Shown here: piece after piece, positions 1-9,748 of the stretch
Position numbering within the stretch: the stretch's first letter is position 1
Layout: every line of letters starts with the position of its first letter
NCBI GenBank assembly: GCA_002397315.1
Contig: DHAE01000007.1
Coordinates: 84,768 to 148,767, forward strand
Direction: 5' to 3'
Source of the DNA: Comamonadaceae bacterium UBA4962
Lineage (GTDB): Bacteria; Pseudomonadota; Gammaproteobacteria; Burkholderiales; Burkholderiaceae_C
Length of the DNA stretch: 64,000 nt
Translations under genes and position numbers: made by a program
The notes under the pieces: model-generated
The model's database searches: none
The model's input: the letters and a program-made list of their open reading frames with translations, nothing else
What the model was told of the DNA's origin: nothing

Positions 1-303
1 GAAGGCCGAGGAATCGGTGGCGCGCTGCCCGCTGGCCTGCAGGAAGACGGCGCTGCCGTCGCCGCGGTAGCCCAGGTACGACACGATCATCGACCGGCCG
101 TTCTGCATGTCGATCTGCAGGCTGCGGCCCGGCTTGCCGTTCAGCTCGCCGTCGAAGGCCCACATGCCGGGCTCGGGTTCGACCGGCGGAACGAACGTGG
201 TCTGCGCCAGCGCGGGCACGGCCGCAGCGAAAAGCGCACAGGCTGCGATCGACGGGCCGAAGGCGCGGGAACGGAAACGGGTCCGGATATGAATGCTGTC
301 CAT
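1..303 (-). CDS. Secreted protein of unknown function, cut by the window start
   Basis: The frame opens with an ATG at 303-301 (complement) behind an AGGGAG ribosome site and runs off the left edge, so only the first 101 residues are visible. It starts with basic residues (RTRFRSR), then an Ala-rich hydrophobic stretch ending in ALAQ, a clear Sec signal peptide cut near residue 34. The mature part starts TTFVPPVEPEPGMW and contains FDGELNGKPGR and IDMQNGR, which reads like a small beta-rich periplasmic or secreted domain. I do not recognise the family. It lies 77 bp downstream of fadD on the same strand and might be cotranscribed. Confidence 0.75.
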   Translation of the reverse strand, partial: MDSIHIRTRFRSRAFGPSIAACALFAAAVPALAQTTFVPPVEPEPGMWAFDGELNGKPGRSLQIDMQNGRSMIVSYLGYRGDGSAVFLQASGQRATDSSAF

Positions 304-380
304 GGAATCTCCCTGCAATTGGAATGGACCGCCACTGTCGCCACCCGGCCTCCCGCCTGTCAATCCCTCCGTCGTGGGGT

Positions 381-2069
381 TCAGGCCGCCGGGCCGCGCA
401 GTTCGCGCCGCAGGATCTTGCCCACGTTGGTCTTGGGCAGCGCGTCGCGGAACTCGATGTGGCGCGGGCGCTTGTAGCCCGTGAGCTGCTCTTGGCAGTA
501 GCGCAGCACCGTCTCTTCGGTGAGCGCGGGGTCGCTGCGCACCACGAAGACCTTGATCGCCTCGCCCTGCTTCTCGTCCGGCACCCCCACGGCGGCGCAT
601 TCCAGCACCCCCGGGCACAGCGCGATCACCTGCTCCAGTTCATTGGGGAACACGTTGAAGCCCGAGACGAGGATCATGTCCTTCTTGCGGTCGATGATGC
701 GCGTGCGGCCCTCATCGTCCATCACCCCGATGTCGCCCGTGCGCAGGAAGCCGTCCGCCGTGAAGGCGCGGGCGTTCTCCTCGGGCTGCTGGTAGTAGCC
801 GGCCATCACGTTCGGCCCGCGGATGCAGATCTCGCCGGATTGGCCCACCGGGAGGGTCTCTCCGGCATCGTCCTTGATCGCGATGTCGATGCCCGGCAGC
901 GGCAGGCCGATGGTGCCGGTGAACTCCGTGTTGTCGACGGGGTTGTTGGTGCCGATGGCGCAGGTCTCGCTCATTCCCCAGCCCTCGATCATGGTGCTGC
1001 CCGTCACCTTCTGCCACTGCCGCGCCGTGCCCTCCGACGCGGCCATGCCGCCGGCCTGCGACACGCACAGGTGCGAAAAATCGAGCGCGCGGAACTCCGC
1101 GTTCTGCAGCAGCGCGTTGAAGAGGGTGTTCACCGCGGGCATCATGTGGAAGGGCCGCTTCTTCAGCACCGCCACGAACTTCGGGATGTCGCGCGGGTTC
1201 GGAATCAGCGTGAGGTGCGAGCCCTGGCGGATCGCGAGCAGGCACAGCGTGAGCGCGAAGATGTGGTAGAGCGGCAGCGCCGCGATGCTGTTGGCCTGGC
1301 GCACGTCGCCGATGCGGGCGAGCGCGGGGGTGAACCAGGCTTCGGCCTGCAGCGTGGCCGCCACGATGTTGCGGTGCGTGAGCACCGCGCCCTTCGAGAG
1401 CCCCGTGGTGCCGCCCGTGTACTGCAGGAAGGCGGCGGAATCGAGCGTCGCGGTGCTGGGCGCGAGCGTGTGCCGCGCGCCCTCGGCCAGCGCCGCGGGC
1501 AGCGGCGTCACGCGCCGGCCATCCGAGAGCGGCAGATCGAACGCCGGCACCATGCGCGCCAGATGCCGTACCGCGAAGGTGAGCCAGCGTCCGCGCACGG
1601 CCCCGAGCAGGTCGCCGAACGCGGTGATCACCACGTGCTTCACGGACGTGCGTTCCACCACCTCGGAGAGCGTGCGCGCGAAGTTCTCGAGGATGACGAT
1701 CGCCTCCGCGCCGGAATCGCGCAACTGGTGCTCCAGCTCGCGCGGCGTGTAGAGCGGGTTCACGTTCACGCAGGTGTAGCCGGCGCGCAGCACGGCCGCC
1801 ATGGCCACGGCGAACTGCGGCACGTTGGGCAGCATGATCGCCACGCGCGCGCCCTGCGCCAGCCCCTGGGCCTGCAGCCAGGCGCCCAGCCGCGTGCTCA
1901 GCCGGTCGAGCTCCGCATAGTCCATCCACTGCTCCATGCACACCGAGAACGGGTGCGCGGCATGGCGCTCCAACGATTCCTCCAGCAGGTGCGCCACCGA
2001 GCGGTAGCTCCCGGGATCGACGTCGTGCGGCACGCCGGGCGGGTAGTTCTTCAGCCAGATCCGTTCCAT
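381..2069 (-). CDS. fadD: Long-chain fatty acid--CoA ligase
   Basis: This 562-residue acyl-CoA synthetase would activate free fatty acids to acyl-CoA with ATP, the entry step of beta-oxidation. The AMP-binding P-loop TGGTTGLSKG lies at about 217-226, the domain-hinge segment DRKKDMILVSGFNVFP at about 457-472, and the catalytic lysine of the C-terminal domain in PKTNVGKILRREL at about 550. The start MERIWLKNYPPG follows an AAGGACAT ribosome site. Length and motifs are typical of FadD. The open frame continues upstream to 2732, but that extension lacks coding character and overlaps the divergent hydrolase gene. Beta-oxidation genes also lie at 60.9-64 kb, but not in this transcript. Confidence 0.93.
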   Translation of the reverse strand: MERIWLKNYPPGVPHDVDPGSYRSVAHLLEESLERHAAHPFSVCMEQWMDYAELDRLSTRLGAWLQAQGLAQGARVAIMLPNVPQFAVAMAAVLRAGYTCVNVNPLYTPRELEHQLRDSGAEAIVILENFARTLSEVVERTSVKHVVITAFGDLLGAVRGRWLTFAVRHLARMVPAFDLPLSDGRRVTPLPAALAEGARHTLAPSTATLDSAAFLQYTGGTTGLSKGAVLTHRNIVAATLQAEAWFTPALARIGDVRQANSIAALPLYHIFALTLCLLAIRQGSHLTLIPNPRDIPKFVAVLKKRPFHMMPAVNTLFNALLQNAEFRALDFSHLCVSQAGGMAASEGTARQWQKVTGSTMIEGWGMSETCAIGTNNPVDNTEFTGTIGLPLPGIDIAIKDDAGETLPVGQSGEICIRGPNVMAGYYQQPEENARAFTADGFLRTGDIGVMDDEGRTRIIDRKKDMILVSGFNVFPNELEQVIALCPGVLECAAVGVPDEKQGEAIKVFVVRSDPALTEETVLRYCQEQLTGYKRPRHIEFRDALPKTNVGKILRRELRGPAA

Positions 2070-2289
2070 GGATGTCCTTCCTTCGTGTTCTGCCGGGCGG
2101 TGGCGGGTGGGTGCGTGAACGCGGGAACGCCCTTCGGCGCAGGCCGCCATCGATTGTGGAAACCGCCGGGCGCCTGTCCATCGGGTCAGCCCCAGGGTCG
2201 GGGCCTGCCTGCGCGGCTCTCCGTCTCCTGCGTGACATGATCGGCCCCGCAGGCCGGGGACCATCGACCCCGGCACCGGAGGACGCGAC

Positions 2290-3210
2290 GTGACGAATGC
2301 AGGATGGCAGCGGTGGTTGGTGGCGACGCAGCTCGCCTGCGCGGCGGGCTGGGCGCTCTGGCTCTGGCCGCATTCGCGGGCCTGGGCGATCGTGGGGGCG
2401 GGGCTGTGGCTGCTCGGCCCCCGGCTCTGGCTCGGGCTGCAGTTTTTGCTGATGCTGCGCGCCAACCGGGGCGGCCCGGTCCCGGCTCCGCCGGCCGGGC
2501 GCGTGCTGCGCGCGTGGTGGGCGGAAACGCAATGGGCCGGCCGGGTGTTCGGCTGGTGGCAGCCGTTCCGCCACGCCGCCGTGCCCGACTGGCTCCCGCC
2601 GGCCCCGGCGGACGGCACGGCCCCGGCGCCGCGCGGTGTGGTGCTGGTGCACGGCTTTCTCTGCAACCGCGGCTTCTGGATGTCCTGGTTCGCGCTGCTG
2701 CGCCGACGCGGCCACGCCTTCGCGGCCGTCACGCTGGAGCCGCCGTTCGGCGCGATCGACGGCTATGCCGACACCATCGATGCGGCCGTGCGGCGGGTGG
2801 CAGAGGCCACGGGCCGTCCCCCGCTCGTGATCGGCCACAGCATGGGCGGCCTCGCCGTGCGCGCCTGGCTCCAGGGCTGCGGCGAAGCCGGCATGGGCCG
2901 CGTGCACCGCGTGGTCACCCTGGGCACGCCGCATGCCGGCACGGAAGCCGCCCGCTTCAGCCGCGCGGACAACGGCCGGCAGATGGTGCCCGGCCATCCG
3001 TGGCTCGACGCCCTGGCGGCGTCCGAGCCGCCGGCCGTGCGCGCGCGCTTCACCTGTTTCTATTCCGACTGCGACAACGTGGTGTATCCCGCCCTCGCGG
3101 CCACGCTGGCGGGCGCGGACAACCGCTTCGTGTCCGGTGCCGCGCACGTGCACATGGCCTTCCACCCGGACGTGGTGCGCGCCTGCCTGGAAATCGCCGC
3201 GCAGCCGTGA
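2290..3210 (+). CDS. Membrane-anchored alpha/beta hydrolase (esterase/lipase-like)
   Basis: A 306-residue protein starting at GTG 2290 behind a GGAGGACG ribosome site. Residues 8-60 are hydrophobic, with two likely membrane segments. An alpha/beta-hydrolase fold follows: the oxyanion-hole strand VVLVHGF at about 115-121, the nucleophile elbow GHSMGG at about 181-186 (Ser about 183), and a His near 285 in AAHVHMAFHPD. The acid is probably in the YSDCDNVVYP segment. The fold resembles PGAP1/lipase-type acyl esterases. It is divergent from fadD with 220 bp between the starts. The substrate cannot be told from sequence. Confidence 0.85.
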   Translation: MTNAGWQRWLVATQLACAAGWALWLWPHSRAWAIVGAGLWLLGPRLWLGLQFLLMLRANRGGPVPAPPAGRVLRAWWAETQWAGRVFGWWQPFRHAAVPDWLPPAPADGTAPAPRGVVLVHGFLCNRGFWMSWFALLRRRGHAFAAVTLEPPFGAIDGYADTIDAAVRRVAEATGRPPLVIGHSMGGLAVRAWLQGCGEAGMGRVHRVVTLGTPHAGTEAARFSRADNGRQMVPGHPWLDALAASEPPAVRARFTCFYSDCDNVVYPALAATLAGADNRFVSGAAHVHMAFHPDVVRACLEIAAQP

Positions 3211-3259
3211 AGCCGTGAGGAGGGCGGTGCCCCCATCCGGCCGGTGGCGGGGCGCGTCG

Positions 3260-3646
3260 TCAGTCCGGCGCGGGACGCCGCTGCAGCAGGTTGCCCGAGC
3301 GCGCCGCCAGCAGCGCCTCGGCCGCGGGGCGCGGGCTCCAGAGCGGCGCGGCGTGGGTCGCCTGGCGTCGTGCCCGCATCGGCTCCGGGGCCTGGAATTC
3401 CGGCGGCAGCCGGCCGTGCCGCGCGAAACCCTCCGGCCCCGTGAGCCGGCCTGCGGCAGACCGGGGCGGCAGGGAGGCCGCCGACGCGGTGCGGCGGGCG
3501 ATGCCGGCCACCGTGGGCTCCGGCGCGGCCGAGGGAAAGCGCCGTGCGACCGGCGCGACGGGCGCGACGCCGCCCGCCAGCGACGCGGGCGACAGGCCGG
3601 ACGGTGGGCGCAGAAGCAGTGAGGAAACGCCGGTGACGCGCGGCAT
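3260..3646 (-). CDS. Possible small Ala/Pro/Arg-rich protein
   Basis: An open frame of 128 residues starting MPRVTGVSSLLLRPPSG and ending RRPAPD. Third codon positions are almost all G or C, as in the real genes nearby, and no better frame covers the interval. There is no recognisable domain, signal peptide or strong ribosome site, and the composition (Ala, Pro, Arg) is what GC-rich non-coding DNA also gives. The open frame extends upstream to 3817 without further support. It lies convergent to the hydrolase and downstream of phhA. It may be a lineage-specific protein or simply non-coding. Confidence 0.4.
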   Translation of the reverse strand: MPRVTGVSSLLLRPPSGLSPASLAGGVAPVAPVARRFPSAAPEPTVAGIARRTASAASLPPRSAAGRLTGPEGFARHGRLPPEFQAPEPMRARRQATHAAPLWSPRPAAEALLAARSGNLLQRRPAPD

Positions 3647-3838
3647 GGGCGGCTTTCTCGCGCCCGGGGGCCTGCGCAGCAGCGCAACCGCCCCTGGCGA
3701 CGGGCAATGGGGATGGATGCCGCCATGCTCGCCGCGGCGCGGCACCGCCGTGCAGGGCATGCGAAGCCCGCTGCCTGCGCGCGAAGGGCCACCGGGCCTC
3801 TGCCCGCCGCGACCCACTCGGCGTGGCTTGCGTCTCCT

Positions 3839-4678
3839 TCAGGCCGCCACGGCCTCGCGCTCGTCGGCCGCGAACTCGGCCTGCCCGCGCAGGCGTTCGT
3901 ACACCGGCGCGAAGTCGGGCTCGGTCATCTCGAACAACTGTTCGAAGCTGTCGATCACGAAGTAGGTCTGCTGGTAGGTGTCGATCTTGTAGCGCGTGCG
4001 CATGGTGCGCTCGAGCTGCAGCGGCAGGCGCTGCGGCTCGGGGCTGTTCACCGAATATTCCAGCTCGCCCGACGAGCTGAGGATGCCGGCCCCGTACGCG
4101 CGCATCGCCCCGCGCTCGCGGATCAGGCCGAACTCGATCGTGTACCAGTAGAGGCGCGAGAGCATCTCGCAGGCACCCAGGCCGTGCGCCTTCAGGCCGC
4201 CCTGGCCGTAGCGCTGCACGTAGTCGGCGAACACCGGGTTGAACAGCAGCGGCACGTGCCCGAACAGGTCGTGGAAGATGTCGGGCTCGACGATGTAGTC
4301 GAACTCCTCGGGCGTGCGGATCCAGTCCGTCACCGGGAACTTGCGGTTCGCGAGCAGCGTGAAGAACGGCACCTCGGGGATCAGGCCCGGCACGCCCACG
4401 ATCTCCCAGCCGGTGGCGCGCCGCAGCCGCTCGTTGATCTCGTCGAAGCGCGGGATGCGGTCGCTCGCGCCCAGCGAGGGCAGGGCGGCGATGAAGGCCT
4501 CGCTCGCGCGGCCCGGCAGCAGCGCCGACTGGCGCGCATAGAGGCGCCGGTAGGTGTCGTGGTCCTGCGGCGTATAGGCCGCATAGTCCTGCGCGCAGGT
4601 GTAGTCGCTGCCGGCGCGTGCGTAGTCGCCGCGCGGGGGACGGTCGGATTGACCGTAGACGACGGGGGCTTGTCCCAT
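3839..4678 (-). CDS. phhA: Phenylalanine 4-monooxygenase
   Basis: A 279-residue pterin-dependent aromatic amino acid hydroxylase that converts phenylalanine to tyrosine. The iron ligands are visible: HDLFGH gives His136 and His141, and the Glu of IEFGLIRERG is Glu182. The substrate and cofactor pocket is seen in PEVPFFTLLANRKFPVTDWI. Length equals the single-domain bacterial form without an N-terminal ACT domain. The start MGQAPVVYG follows AAGGAG at a good distance. It shares strand and interval with hpd (5799-6935), the next steps of tyrosine breakdown, with a solute-binding protein gene between them. Confidence 0.95.
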   Translation of the reverse strand: MGQAPVVYGQSDRPPRGDYARAGSDYTCAQDYAAYTPQDHDTYRRLYARQSALLPGRASEAFIAALPSLGASDRIPRFDEINERLRRATGWEIVGVPGLIPEVPFFTLLANRKFPVTDWIRTPEEFDYIVEPDIFHDLFGHVPLLFNPVFADYVQRYGQGGLKAHGLGACEMLSRLYWYTIEFGLIRERGAMRAYGAGILSSSGELEYSVNSPEPQRLPLQLERTMRTRYKIDTYQQTYFVIDSFEQLFEMTEPDFAPVYERLRGQAEFAADEREAVAA

Positions 4679-4735
4679 GGCATGTCTCCTTTTTTGTCAA
4701 AAGCAGGACCGCCCATGCCCGGGCCGCCCCGCACC

Positions 4736-5704
4736 TCAATCCAGCTTGATCTTCGCGGCCTTGATCAGGAAGCCGTACTTGGCGTGCTCGGAACGCACGA
4801 ACTGGCCGAACGATTCCATCGTCAGCTCTTCCGCGTCCAGGCCCATCTTCTTCAGCTTGGCGGCGCTCGCGGGCGCGCGCATGGCGGCGGTGAACGCGGT
4901 CGCGTACTTGCGGGCGGCGTCGTCGGGCAGCGAGGCCGGGGCGAACAGCCCGAACCACGTGACCACGTTGAAGCCCGGCACTTCGTCGTTGATGCTGCGC
5001 ACGTCGGGCAGCTCGTTGTCGCGGCCGAGCGTGGTCACACCCAGCGCCTTCAGCTTGCCGGCCTGGATCAGCGGCAGCGACGAGGCGAGGTTGTCGAACA
5101 CGAACGACACTTCCCCGGCCTGCAGCGCCTTCAGCGCCGGAGCGGCCCCCTGGAACGGCACGTGGGCCACGCGCGTGTTGGTGAGCGACTTGAGCATTTC
5201 GGCCGCGATGTGGCCGATGCTGCCGTTGCCGCCCGAGCCGTACTTGAGCTGGTCCGGGTTCTTCTTCAGGTACTGCACCAGGTCGGCCGTCGTCCGGATG
5301 TTCAGCGACTTCGCCTGCTCCGCGCCCATCACCAGCACGTTGGGCGTGCGCGCCACCAGGGCGATCGGCTTGAAGTCGCGCAGCGGGTCGTACGGGAAGT
5401 TCTTGTAGAGCCACGGGTTCACCGCGTGCGTGGCCACGGCGCCCATCACCAGCAGGTTCGCATCCTTCGGTGCCTTGGCCACCATGTCCGCGCCGGTGTT
5501 GCCGCCGGCTCCCGGCTTGTTCAGCACCTCCACGGCGCCCAGCGTGCCGCGCACGCCCTCGGCGAGGATGCGCGCGGACGTATCCAGCGGGCCTCCCGCG
5601 GGGTAGGGGACCACGATGGTCAGCGGGGCGGATGCGTTCTGCGCATGCGCTGCGCAGGCCGCGCCCGCGAGAACGGTGGCCAGGATGTAACTACGGCGCA
5701 ACAT
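4736..5704 (-). CDS. Bug-family tripartite tricarboxylate-type substrate-binding protein
   Basis: A 322-residue periplasmic binding protein of the Bug/TctC family. The start MLRRSYILATVLAGAACAAHAQ has a signal peptide cut after AHA and a GGAGAGAG ribosome site; an upstream ATG at 5728 has none. The family ligand loop is seen in IVVPYPAGGPLDTSAR, then GAGGNTGADMVAKA and YGSGGNGSIGHIA. Bug proteins usually bind carboxylates or aromatic acids and often occur without membrane partners, as here. Lying between phhA and hpd, it may scavenge an aromatic amino acid or a keto-acid metabolite; that is inference. Confidence 0.9.
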   Translation of the reverse strand: MLRRSYILATVLAGAACAAHAQNASAPLTIVVPYPAGGPLDTSARILAEGVRGTLGAVEVLNKPGAGGNTGADMVAKAPKDANLLVMGAVATHAVNPWLYKNFPYDPLRDFKPIALVARTPNVLVMGAEQAKSLNIRTTADLVQYLKKNPDQLKYGSGGNGSIGHIAAEMLKSLTNTRVAHVPFQGAAPALKALQAGEVSFVFDNLASSLPLIQAGKLKALGVTTLGRDNELPDVRSINDEVPGFNVVTWFGLFAPASLPDDAARKYATAFTAAMRAPASAAKLKKMGLDAEELTMESFGQFVRSEHAKYGFLIKAAKIKLD

Positions 5705-5798
5705 GGGTGTCTCTCTCTCCGTGCTCATGGGAGGGCGCAGTATAGAGACGGGTCCGGTGCCGGTGCGGTTGGTTACATCAATCGGCAGGCCGATGTAT

Positions 5799-6935
<1,137 letters not shown>

Positions 6936-7139
6936 GCGTTGTCTCCGTGGGTTGGCGCATTGATCTGCGTCATGCCACTGTAGGGGCTCGCATGCTCATG
7001 TTTCTGGCGAAAGCATGGCGGCTGTCGCCCATTCGCGCAGGAAAACTGCAGGTTTGGCCCGGATCCCGCCATGGTTTCGCCATCAGCCGGCGCCGAGGCG
7101 GCGCACCGCCGGCAGGCACGGCCGCCGGGAAGCGGTGGT

Positions 7140-8108
7140 TCAGCCGCCGGCGCCGCGCAGCGCGAGCGCCGCGTCCACGCGCAGTTGCTCTGCGGGCGTG
7201 AAGAGCCGCTGGCGCAACTGCTGCAGCGCCGGGCCTTCGCCCGTGGCGGCCCGGGCCTGCTGGTACTGGTCCAGGCGCCGTTGCCACTGGCGCTCCTCCT
7301 CGTCACGGCGGGCGAGGGCCTGGGCGGCAGCCTCGCCGTACCGCGCGCTGCGCTCCGCGTAGCGGGTGGCATCGTCGGCGTGGCGCGCGTTCAGGTCGGC
7401 CGTCTGATCGGCCGCGGCCAGGTGCGCGACGGACGCCTGGCGTGCGGCGCGCAGCGGCTCGGGCAGGGCGGCTTCGGCGGCGCGCATCGCGTCGGCCCGC
7501 TGCGATGCGGTGAGCGTACGGTCGCCGGCGATATCCATCCGGGCCAGGGTGTGGCGATCGAGCGCGGCTTCCTCCGCGAACAGCGCCTCGTACTCCGCCG
7601 GTTCGAAGAACTGCTGGCGCAGGCTGTCGCGCGCCTGCATGGCCGTGCGCACGGCCTTCGCATCCGACATATCGGCCGGCGGCGGCACGCTGCCCAGCGC
7701 GGCGCGGTAATCGACGTAGCGCAGCGCCAGGGCCAGGGCGCGCTCCCGCACGTCGGCGGCGAAATGCCGGTCCGCCAGCGCCCGCAGGCGGCGCTTGATC
7801 TCCTGCGGATCGTCCGTGGCGCCGGCTTCCAGCGCATCGTTCAGCAACGCGTCGATCGCATGGCGCAGCCCGGGAACCAGCAGTGGATCGGCGAGCGGCC
7901 CCGGCGGGCGCGGCGCCAGGAAGGCCGTGCCTGCCGCTTCCGCCCTGCCTGCCCGGCCCGTGGCGCCGTCATTCCCGGCCACGGACAGGTGGGTGCCTGC
8001 ACCGCCATCCGCCTCCGGGGAGCGCATGGCGAACCATGCGCTCACGCCCAGTACCAGCAGCGCCGCCAGCAGCGCCGGGGCGGCCCCCCGCCTGCGGGTG
8101 ACTGCCAT
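7140..8108 (-). CDS. lifO: Lipase-specific foldase (lipase chaperone)
   Basis: A 322-residue inner-membrane steric chaperone that folds the adjacent lipase in the periplasm before T2SS export. An N-terminal hydrophobic anchor (about residues 9-27) is followed by an Ala/Gly-rich linker (about 28-66) and a long helical domain rich in Ala, Arg, Glu and Gln. The segment FLAPRPPGPLADPLLVPGLRHAID resembles the start of the folding domain, and R-Y-V-D-Y-R-A-A at about residues 142-149 resembles the conserved RXXFDY-type signature only loosely. It starts 4 bp after the lipase stop, so the pair is one operon. Confidence 0.88.
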   Translation of the reverse strand: MAVTRRRGAAPALLAALLVLGVSAWFAMRSPEADGGAGTHLSVAGNDGATGRAGRAEAAGTAFLAPRPPGPLADPLLVPGLRHAIDALLNDALEAGATDDPQEIKRRLRALADRHFAADVRERALALALRYVDYRAALGSVPPPADMSDAKAVRTAMQARDSLRQQFFEPAEYEALFAEEAALDRHTLARMDIAGDRTLTASQRADAMRAAEAALPEPLRAARQASVAHLAAADQTADLNARHADDATRYAERSARYGEAAAQALARRDEEERQWQRRLDQYQQARAATGEGPALQQLRQRLFTPAEQLRVDAALALRGAGG

Positions 8109-8112
8109 GGGG

Positions 8113-9084
8113 TCAGAGCCCCTGCTGCTTCAGGCGGTTGGCGTGCTGCCGGTAGAGCGTGACCGGATCGATGGAGAACAGGTCGCGCAGGCCCACGAAA
8201 TGGTTGATTTCGTCCAGGTGGTTCTGGCGGTAGTCGCCCAGATGCTTGCCCAGGCGCGACGAGCAGACGGCCACCAGGCCATCGTTGGCTTCGCCGTGCA
8301 CCGGCCAGAGCAGCGCCAGCGGACCGTCGCTCGGGTCCAGCGGGTTGGTGAGCACCCGGTTGCCGGTCCAGGAGTAGTAGCGCACGCCGTTCACCACCGA
8401 CGGGCCATCGCCGCAGCCGTCCGCCAGGCCTTCGGGGAAGCGGCGGTTGAAGTCGGCCGCACCCGCGGTGGTCAGCGAATCGAGCGCGGCCTTGGGGACC
8501 TGCGGGTAGTCCGGCGCGCCCGAGAGCACGCCCATCAACCGGGCGAGTCCCTTGACGGCTTCGTTGGCGACGGATTCCTGCACCGAGCCGGGCGGCAGGC
8601 CTCCGCGCACCAGATCGGCCACGCGCGAACCCCGGTTGACGCCCCCGACCGAGGTGACCGAAGCCACCAGCTGCGGTGCCACGCTGGCCACGTAGCGGAC
8701 GGTGGGGCCGCCATGCGAATGGCCGATCAGGTTCACCTTGGCCGCGCCGGTGATCGCCAGGATGTCCTTGACCTGCGCGAGCAATTGCTCCCCCCGCACT
8801 TCGGAGCTGTTGGCGCCCGACACCTGCGCCACGAAGACCTGGGCGCCGTCGCGCTGCAGGGCCTCGGGAATGCCGTAGAACATGTCCACGCCGAGCAGGG
8901 TCTTGAAGCCCAGCAGGCCATGCACCAGCACGATCGGATAGCGCGTCTGCGTATATCCCGGCTGGCTGGCCTGGTTCAACGACACCGGCTGTGCGTGGGC
9001 GGCCGGAGCGGCAAGGGCCAGGGCGAGCGTGGCGCCGGCGGCAAGCTGGCCGAGCCGCCCGATGCGGCGAAGGATTGCGTGCAT
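8113..9084 (-). CDS. lipA: Secreted triacylglycerol lipase, foldase-dependent
   Basis: A 323-residue lipase resembling the Pseudomonas/Burkholderia family I enzymes. The signal peptide ends in APAAHA, cleaved near residue 31. The strand YPIVLVHGLLGF gives the oxyanion hole and GHSHGG the nucleophile Ser123. The acid is in HGEANDGLV and the His in HLDEINH. Cys224 and Cys274 are placed like the conserved disulfide of the family, and the aspartates around the second Cys region suit the structural calcium site. The ATG at 9084 follows GGAGAT. The gene is followed directly by its foldase gene. Export through the T2SS at 31-42 kb is likely from family knowledge. Confidence 0.94.
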   Translation of the reverse strand: MHAILRRIGRLGQLAAGATLALALAAPAAHAQPVSLNQASQPGYTQTRYPIVLVHGLLGFKTLLGVDMFYGIPEALQRDGAQVFVAQVSGANSSEVRGEQLLAQVKDILAITGAAKVNLIGHSHGGPTVRYVASVAPQLVASVTSVGGVNRGSRVADLVRGGLPPGSVQESVANEAVKGLARLMGVLSGAPDYPQVPKAALDSLTTAGAADFNRRFPEGLADGCGDGPSVVNGVRYYSWTGNRVLTNPLDPSDGPLALLWPVHGEANDGLVAVCSSRLGKHLGDYRQNHLDEINHFVGLRDLFSIDPVTLYRQHANRLKQQGL

Positions 9085-9136
9085 GGAAATCTCCGTGGGT
9101 TGCGTGGCGGGCAGGAAGAGAACGGGCAGACGCGGA

Positions 9137-9158
9137 AAAAAGAACGACCGTTCTTTTT
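9137..9158. promoter_or_regulatory. 22-bp perfect palindrome between lipase and AsnC genes
   Basis: Arms AAAAAGAACG and CGTTCTTTTT flank a 2-base centre AC. The palindrome is 53 bp upstream of the lipase start and 108 bp upstream of the AsnC-family start, inside the divergent promoter region. The core GAACG-NN-CGTTC looks like a TetR-type operator half-site pair. No TetR gene is adjacent, so the regulator would act in trans, unless the AsnC protein is the one that binds. Confidence 0.6.
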
Positions 9159-9251
9159 CTGGGAGAATTGTCCAGCAGATACGGTCGAGTTTCCACCGGG
9201 TAGAAACCCGCAGGCTGCCGCCCACGGCTGTGCAGACCGGGCGAGGCTTCA

Positions 9252-9257
9252 TAGAAT
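9252..9257 (+). promoter_or_regulatory. -10 hexamer TAGAAT close to the AsnC-family start
   Basis: TAGAAT ends 8 bases before the ATG at 9266. A transcript starting 7-8 bases after the hexamer would begin at or next to the start codon. No Shine-Dalgarno sequence is visible. I see no good -35 box at the usual distance. Confidence 0.45.
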
Positions 9258-9265
9258 CCTGTGCC

Positions 9266-9748
9266 ATGAGCGCCTCCCACGCACTGGACCGGCTCGATCG
9301 GGCCATCCTGCGCTGCCTTCAAGACAATGGCCGCGAAACCTACGACGTCATCGGCGAGCAGGTCGGGCTGTCGCCCAGCGCCGTGCTGCGGCGCGCCAAG
9401 CGCCTGGAAGACGCGGGGGTGATCGACCGCTACGTCGCCCTGGTGCGGCCCGAGGCCGTGGGCCTGGGCCTCACGGCCTACCTGAACGTGCGGCTCGAAA
9501 AGCACACCGAGAGCCACAAGCGCAATCCGATGGACCTCTTCCGCGCCAGCGTGCAGACCTGGCCGGAAGTGGTGGAATGCTCCGCGCTCACGGGCGAGAT
9601 GGATTACCTTTTGCGCGTGGTGGTGGCCGACATGGCGCATTACAGCCGCTTCATCATGGATACGTTGCTCAAGCACCCCAGCGTGCAGGACTGCAAGACC
9701 AGCTTCGTGCTCGACCGGGTGAAGAGCACCACGGCCGTGCCGGTGTGA
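9266..9748 (+). CDS. AsnC/Lrp-family transcriptional regulator
   Basis: A 160-residue feast/famine regulator. The N-terminal helix-turn-helix (about residues 8-60) includes DRLDRAILRCLQDNGRETYDVIGEQVGLSPSAVLRR; the RAM ligand-binding domain follows, including TGEMDYLLRVVVADMAHYSRF at about 108-128. Length is normal. The start MSASHALDRLD was chosen because the region ahead is promoter-like; the open frame runs upstream to 9029 without coding character. The gene is divergent from the lipase-foldase pair and may regulate it, or amino acid catabolism genes such as hpd. The effector is unknown. Confidence 0.9.
   Translation: MSASHALDRLDRAILRCLQDNGRETYDVIGEQVGLSPSAVLRRAKRLEDAGVIDRYVALVRPEAVGLGLTAYLNVRLEKHTESHKRNPMDLFRASVQTWPEVVECSALTGEMDYLLRVVVADMAHYSRFIMDTLLKHPSVQDCKTSFVLDRVKSTTAVPV

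Noticed and set aside
324..2240. Long plus-strand open frame of 638 codons opposite fadD
   Set aside because: It is antisense to fadD, very rich in His, Arg and Ala, and shows no domain. It is an effect of GC-rich codon bias.
712..3792. Long minus-strand open frame of 1026 codons
   Set aside because: It spans fadD out of frame and the plus-strand hydrolase, with Arg/Ala/Gly-rich low-complexity translation.
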